A stretch of 43,845 bases of DNA from Pseudomonadota bacterium (GTDB taxonomy: Bacteria > Desulfobacterota > S145-22), in the NCBI GenBank assembly GCA_015493505.1, contig WGDA01000084.1:1-43845 (forward strand), read 5' to 3'. This document shows positions 41,533 through 43,845 of this stretch, piece by piece; position 1 is the stretch's first letter, and each line of letters starts with the position of its first letter. Below the pieces are notes generated by a model that worked only from the letters and a program-made list of their open reading frames with translations, did not search any database and was not told where the DNA came from. The position numbers and the translations under genes are program-made.

Positions 41533-43326
41533 TCACCCGGGTGGGGTGAGCTTGGCCCATTGAAGGGTTGCCATCTTGAAAGATTTCTTTTCCTTCATCC
41601 TTTTTATCCATTCCTGGTAGAATGCCCGTGTACCCTCACATGAAGTGCTCGCGTAAGCTATTTTCAGATAAGAGATGGCCTTACGGTATGCCTTTGTCCT
41701 CATATATAAATACGCAAGATTTTCCAGGGCGGAGCGATAGCCTGGAGCGACCGTAAGGGCGCTCTTGAGGTATCGTACCGCCTGATCCCCTTTCCCTTCC
41801 CTGATCATGAGGGCGCCCAGGTCATTCCAGGCGTAGATAAAATATGGATCCATTTTTATAATTTTTTTGAGTGTCCTTTCAGTTACATCCGGGTGCCCCA
41901 ACTGGTTCATCAAGACAGCGTAATCAAACAGGCAGTATTTGTCCCTGTTCTTTTTCGGGTAACGGCTGAAAAGCGCCTTGAATTCTTTTAAGGCGATCTC
42001 AAAACGCAGCAGAAGGTGGTCTGATTTCGCCTTCAGGCACTGCGTTGTGGCACAGGATTCGTGAATGGATCGAAACGCGTGTTCGACACCCTTGGCGTTA
42101 CGCATGGCTGCCTCGTAGTGGCCGTAGATGGCAAGCAACAAGGGGTCGCGGGGAGAGGCTTTTATGGCATCTTGAATTAGGGTAGCCGTTTTCCTCCAGT
42201 CTTCATTCCGTTTATAGCTGAGGATTCCCAGGGAAGCAAAAATCAGCACGGATAAAACGATAGCAAAGGCTTTCAGCCCTTGAGCCTGCGGCTTGAGTGA
42301 TGCAATGCCGATTCCCAGGGCCAGCGAAATCCACAAGAGGGGGAGGTAAGACCCGGCACCGCTGAAGCGGCCGGCGTGTGCGTGAAAAAGCCAGACACTG
42401 AGGAAACTGAGGAAGAGGAACCCCCAGGAGGGATGGTGAGCCTTTAGATAGATTCCCCCGGACAACACCATGATCAAGAAAACCAGAATGGACCAAAAAG
42501 TTGTCTGGGAGGTCAAAACCGGGAGAAGGAAATGGATGTCCCACGGCAAGAAAAGACCTTTGACCATGAATATAGCCGATAAGGGCGCCACTGAAAACAG
42601 ATGGTGAAAAAGTGAGAGGTGAAGCTTCCAGCCCCACACCACGAGTAAAACCACGACAGCCACAACCCCATCGGCCTTGAAAGAAGCCTTTTCCCGCTTA
42701 CTTTCAGAAAGAAGATGCGCCGCAAAAATAAAGAACAAAGCGAGAGGAGACAAAATGGTGGCAAGGGCAAGAAATATGCCCCTTAGAATTTTGTAGCGTC
42801 TGCTTTCATAGAGAGACGTGTGCAGGTATAAAAGGCCCAAAAGGGCCATCATGAGTATCCCCTGTTGGCTTATCCAGTCCGTCGCCTCACAGTGAAGGGG
42901 ATGCAGGGCGAGAATAAGAGTACTAAAGAAGGCGAGCGTGACCCGTCGGGTAGTTTTCACCAGAAGCAGAAAAAGCAGGGAAGCGCAAAAGGCGTGCAGC
43001 AGATAGCTAATGAAGTGAAAATGAATGTGGTTCAACCCCCCAATCCTGAAAATCCATGCCCAACAATAGGTTGAAAGAAAAGACGGATACCCGTATTTAT
43101 AGAACCCCTTAATATCACGTGCCAGCCCTCCCAAGTGAATATTTCGAATCAAGGGATTTTGAACCACGAGGGTGAGGTCGCTGCCGTCAATAAATTTATT
43201 TTCAAGGAAACCAATGTGGGGGATCAAGGCAATCAGGAATATAAGACACAGAAAGAGATAACGGAGTTCTCTGCGAGTTCGGGTCTGTTCAAAATTTCGT
43301 GTCAGGGATTGAGATCCTTCGTTCAC
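41533..43326 (-). CDS. TMTC-like polytopic membrane protein with TPRs, diverged paralogue
   Basis: 597 residues: about ten transmembrane segments (to ~residue 365) and C-terminal TPR units (KIIKMDPYFIYAWNDLGALM, GDQAVRYLKSALTVAPGYRS). It aligns by eye with the protein at 33136-35031: FIDGSDLTLVVQNPLIRNI against FTTWDDIAVYNDTLIR, and LALHPLHCEATDWISQQG against FAVHPVHVESVAWISARK. One of the paired loop aspartates is replaced here (GSD for WDD), so activity may be altered. GTG at 43326 is the likely start, with only a weak ribosome-binding site. First gene of the 12.5-kb minus-strand run. Confidence 0.78.
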   Translation of the reverse strand: MNEGSQSLTRNFEQTRTRRELRYLFLCLIFLIALIPHIGFLENKFIDGSDLTLVVQNPLIRNIHLGGLARDIKGFYKYGYPSFLSTYCWAWIFRIGGLNHIHFHFISYLLHAFCASLLFLLLVKTTRRVTLAFFSTLILALHPLHCEATDWISQQGILMMALLGLLYLHTSLYESRRYKILRGIFLALATILSPLALFFIFAAHLLSESKREKASFKADGVVAVVVLLVVWGWKLHLSLFHHLFSVAPLSAIFMVKGLFLPWDIHFLLPVLTSQTTFWSILVFLIMVLSGGIYLKAHHPSWGFLFLSFLSVWLFHAHAGRFSGAGSYLPLLWISLALGIGIASLKPQAQGLKAFAIVLSVLIFASLGILSYKRNEDWRKTATLIQDAIKASPRDPLLLAIYGHYEAAMRNAKGVEHAFRSIHESCATTQCLKAKSDHLLLRFEIALKEFKALFSRYPKKNRDKYCLFDYAVLMNQLGHPDVTERTLKKIIKMDPYFIYAWNDLGALMIREGKGDQAVRYLKSALTVAPGYRSALENLAYLYMRTKAYRKAISYLKIAYASTSCEGTRAFYQEWIKRMKEKKSFKMATLQWAKLTPPG

Positions 43327-43356
43327 TCTTTTTTTATCCGGGTTTTTGGTTCCTGA

Positions 43357-43845
43357 TCACATCTTCCTTCGAAATGGCTGGCCAAGCTAACTGGCCCATT
43401 CAAAATACTAAGTCATGGTTAAGGTGTTTTACTCATGGCTATTCTAACCGAGTTTGAGATCTTGTTCAAGGCTTCATTCGGGGCAGATGTCCAATGAAAA
43501 AAGTCCTGGATCAGTTAGGTGCCGGCCGTATTCATTTTTTTTCGGCATGTCGTGTCCCATTACAAGGCACCTTGCGTAAGCTGAAGACAACTCCAAGGCT
43601 ATCAGTTAACTTTTGGCTTGACCCCTCTCCCATTATCACACGCCACTCTGATGTTTCTGCCTGACTTCCGGGCGATGCCAATTTTGAGCCAATCGCTTAG
43701 TCTTAAGAAGTAGAGATATAGGTGTATAGGGAGGGGGGGGAGAAATATGTTACCCCAAGTGTGGCATGTAACGATGGGACATTTGAGGGAGTTATGGGGG
43801 CAGAAAGGGGAAAAACACCCCAGAGAGGGAAGAAAGGGTTTAAGA
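43357..43845. other. Terminal 489 nt with no convincing gene
   Basis: Beyond the candidate promoter, no gene-length frame is present. A 56-codon frame from ATG 43494 to 43664 (+) has no ribosome-binding site and no recognisable motif. From 43747 a frame (+) runs open to the window end (33 codons) after a purine-rich GGGGGAG-AAAT sequence; it could be the start of a gene cut by the window edge, but its translation is not recognised. A run of nine G lies within 43730-43740. The segment could be ordinary intergenic DNA or a decayed element. Confidence 0.5.
43441..43469 (-). promoter_or_regulatory. Candidate promoter for the glycan-pilD-kinase run
   Basis: On the minus strand TTGAAC (43469-43464) and TAGAAT (43446-43441) are separated by 17 nt. 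This would give a leader of about 110 nt before the GTG at 43326. It is the best sigma70-like match upstream of this run. Confidence 0.4.

Noticed and set aside
43494-43664. 56-codon plus-strand frame as a small gene
   Set aside because: No ribosome-binding site, no recognisable motif, and stops in the other frames around it fit non-coding or decayed DNA.
1-43845. CRISPR arrays, tRNA or rRNA genes, insertion sequences
   Set aside because: No regularly spaced direct repeats, cloverleaf-like sequences, rRNA segments or transposase motifs were recognised by eye; a computational scan would be needed to exclude small ncRNAs.

Overview
The window is a contiguous piece of a Gram-negative bacterial chromosome. 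The evidence is a PilQ secretin, a PilP lipoprotein and a complete NuoH-N membrane arm. The gene content (T4P alignment complex, MglA-type polarity GTPase, DUF4388/PATAN-like proteins, class 1B PyrD/PyrK, TPR proteins, TMTC-like membrane proteins) resembles Desulfobacterota or Myxococcota-like (old Deltaproteobacteria) lineages or a neighbouring candidate phylum. No rRNA, tRNA or other phylogenetic marker is present, so the lineage remains an inference. No CRISPR array, intact insertion sequence or prophage was seen.

Region 1 (1-8241, + strand) is the distal part of a complex I operon: the 3' end of nuoG followed by nuoH-I-J-K-L-M-N, relatively GC-rich. Region 2 (8242-8763) has no gene and becomes very AT-rich towards its right end. 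Region 3 (8764-14156, +) is a five-gene signalling module of lower GC. In order it holds a DUF4388-like protein, a Cache-HAMP membrane sensor with no output domain, a protein with a duplicated DUF4388-like domain, an MglA-type Ras-like GTPase, and a long acidic protein ending in a CheW-like domain. Region 4 (14157-21672, +) starts with an AT-rich gap and a small XRE regulator, then pilM-N-O-P-Q, then an AMIN-containing cell-wall amidase.

Region 5 (21815-30179, - strand) is a tightly overlapping run: mobA-mobB-moeA-TPR protein-rimI-pyrK-pyrD-recJ. A metallophosphoesterase (30290-30787, +) is divergent from mobA. Region 6 (30837-43326, - strand) is a surface-glycan and pilus-maturation run: TMTC-like TPR membrane protein, GT2, two GT4 enzymes, WecB, AsnB-like amidotransferase, a second TMTC-like protein, prepilin peptidase PilD and an orphan histidine kinase. 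The last 489 bases hold no convincing gene.

The most interesting element is Region 3. Its parts look like a dismantled chemosensory pathway (sensor without a signalling domain, CheW-like adaptor without CheA) built around a polarity GTPase that has no MglB partner in the window, directly upstream of the type IV pilus alignment genes. A second theme is pilus maturation: pilD is translationally coupled to a TMTC-like candidate glycosyltransferase and followed by an orphan kinase.
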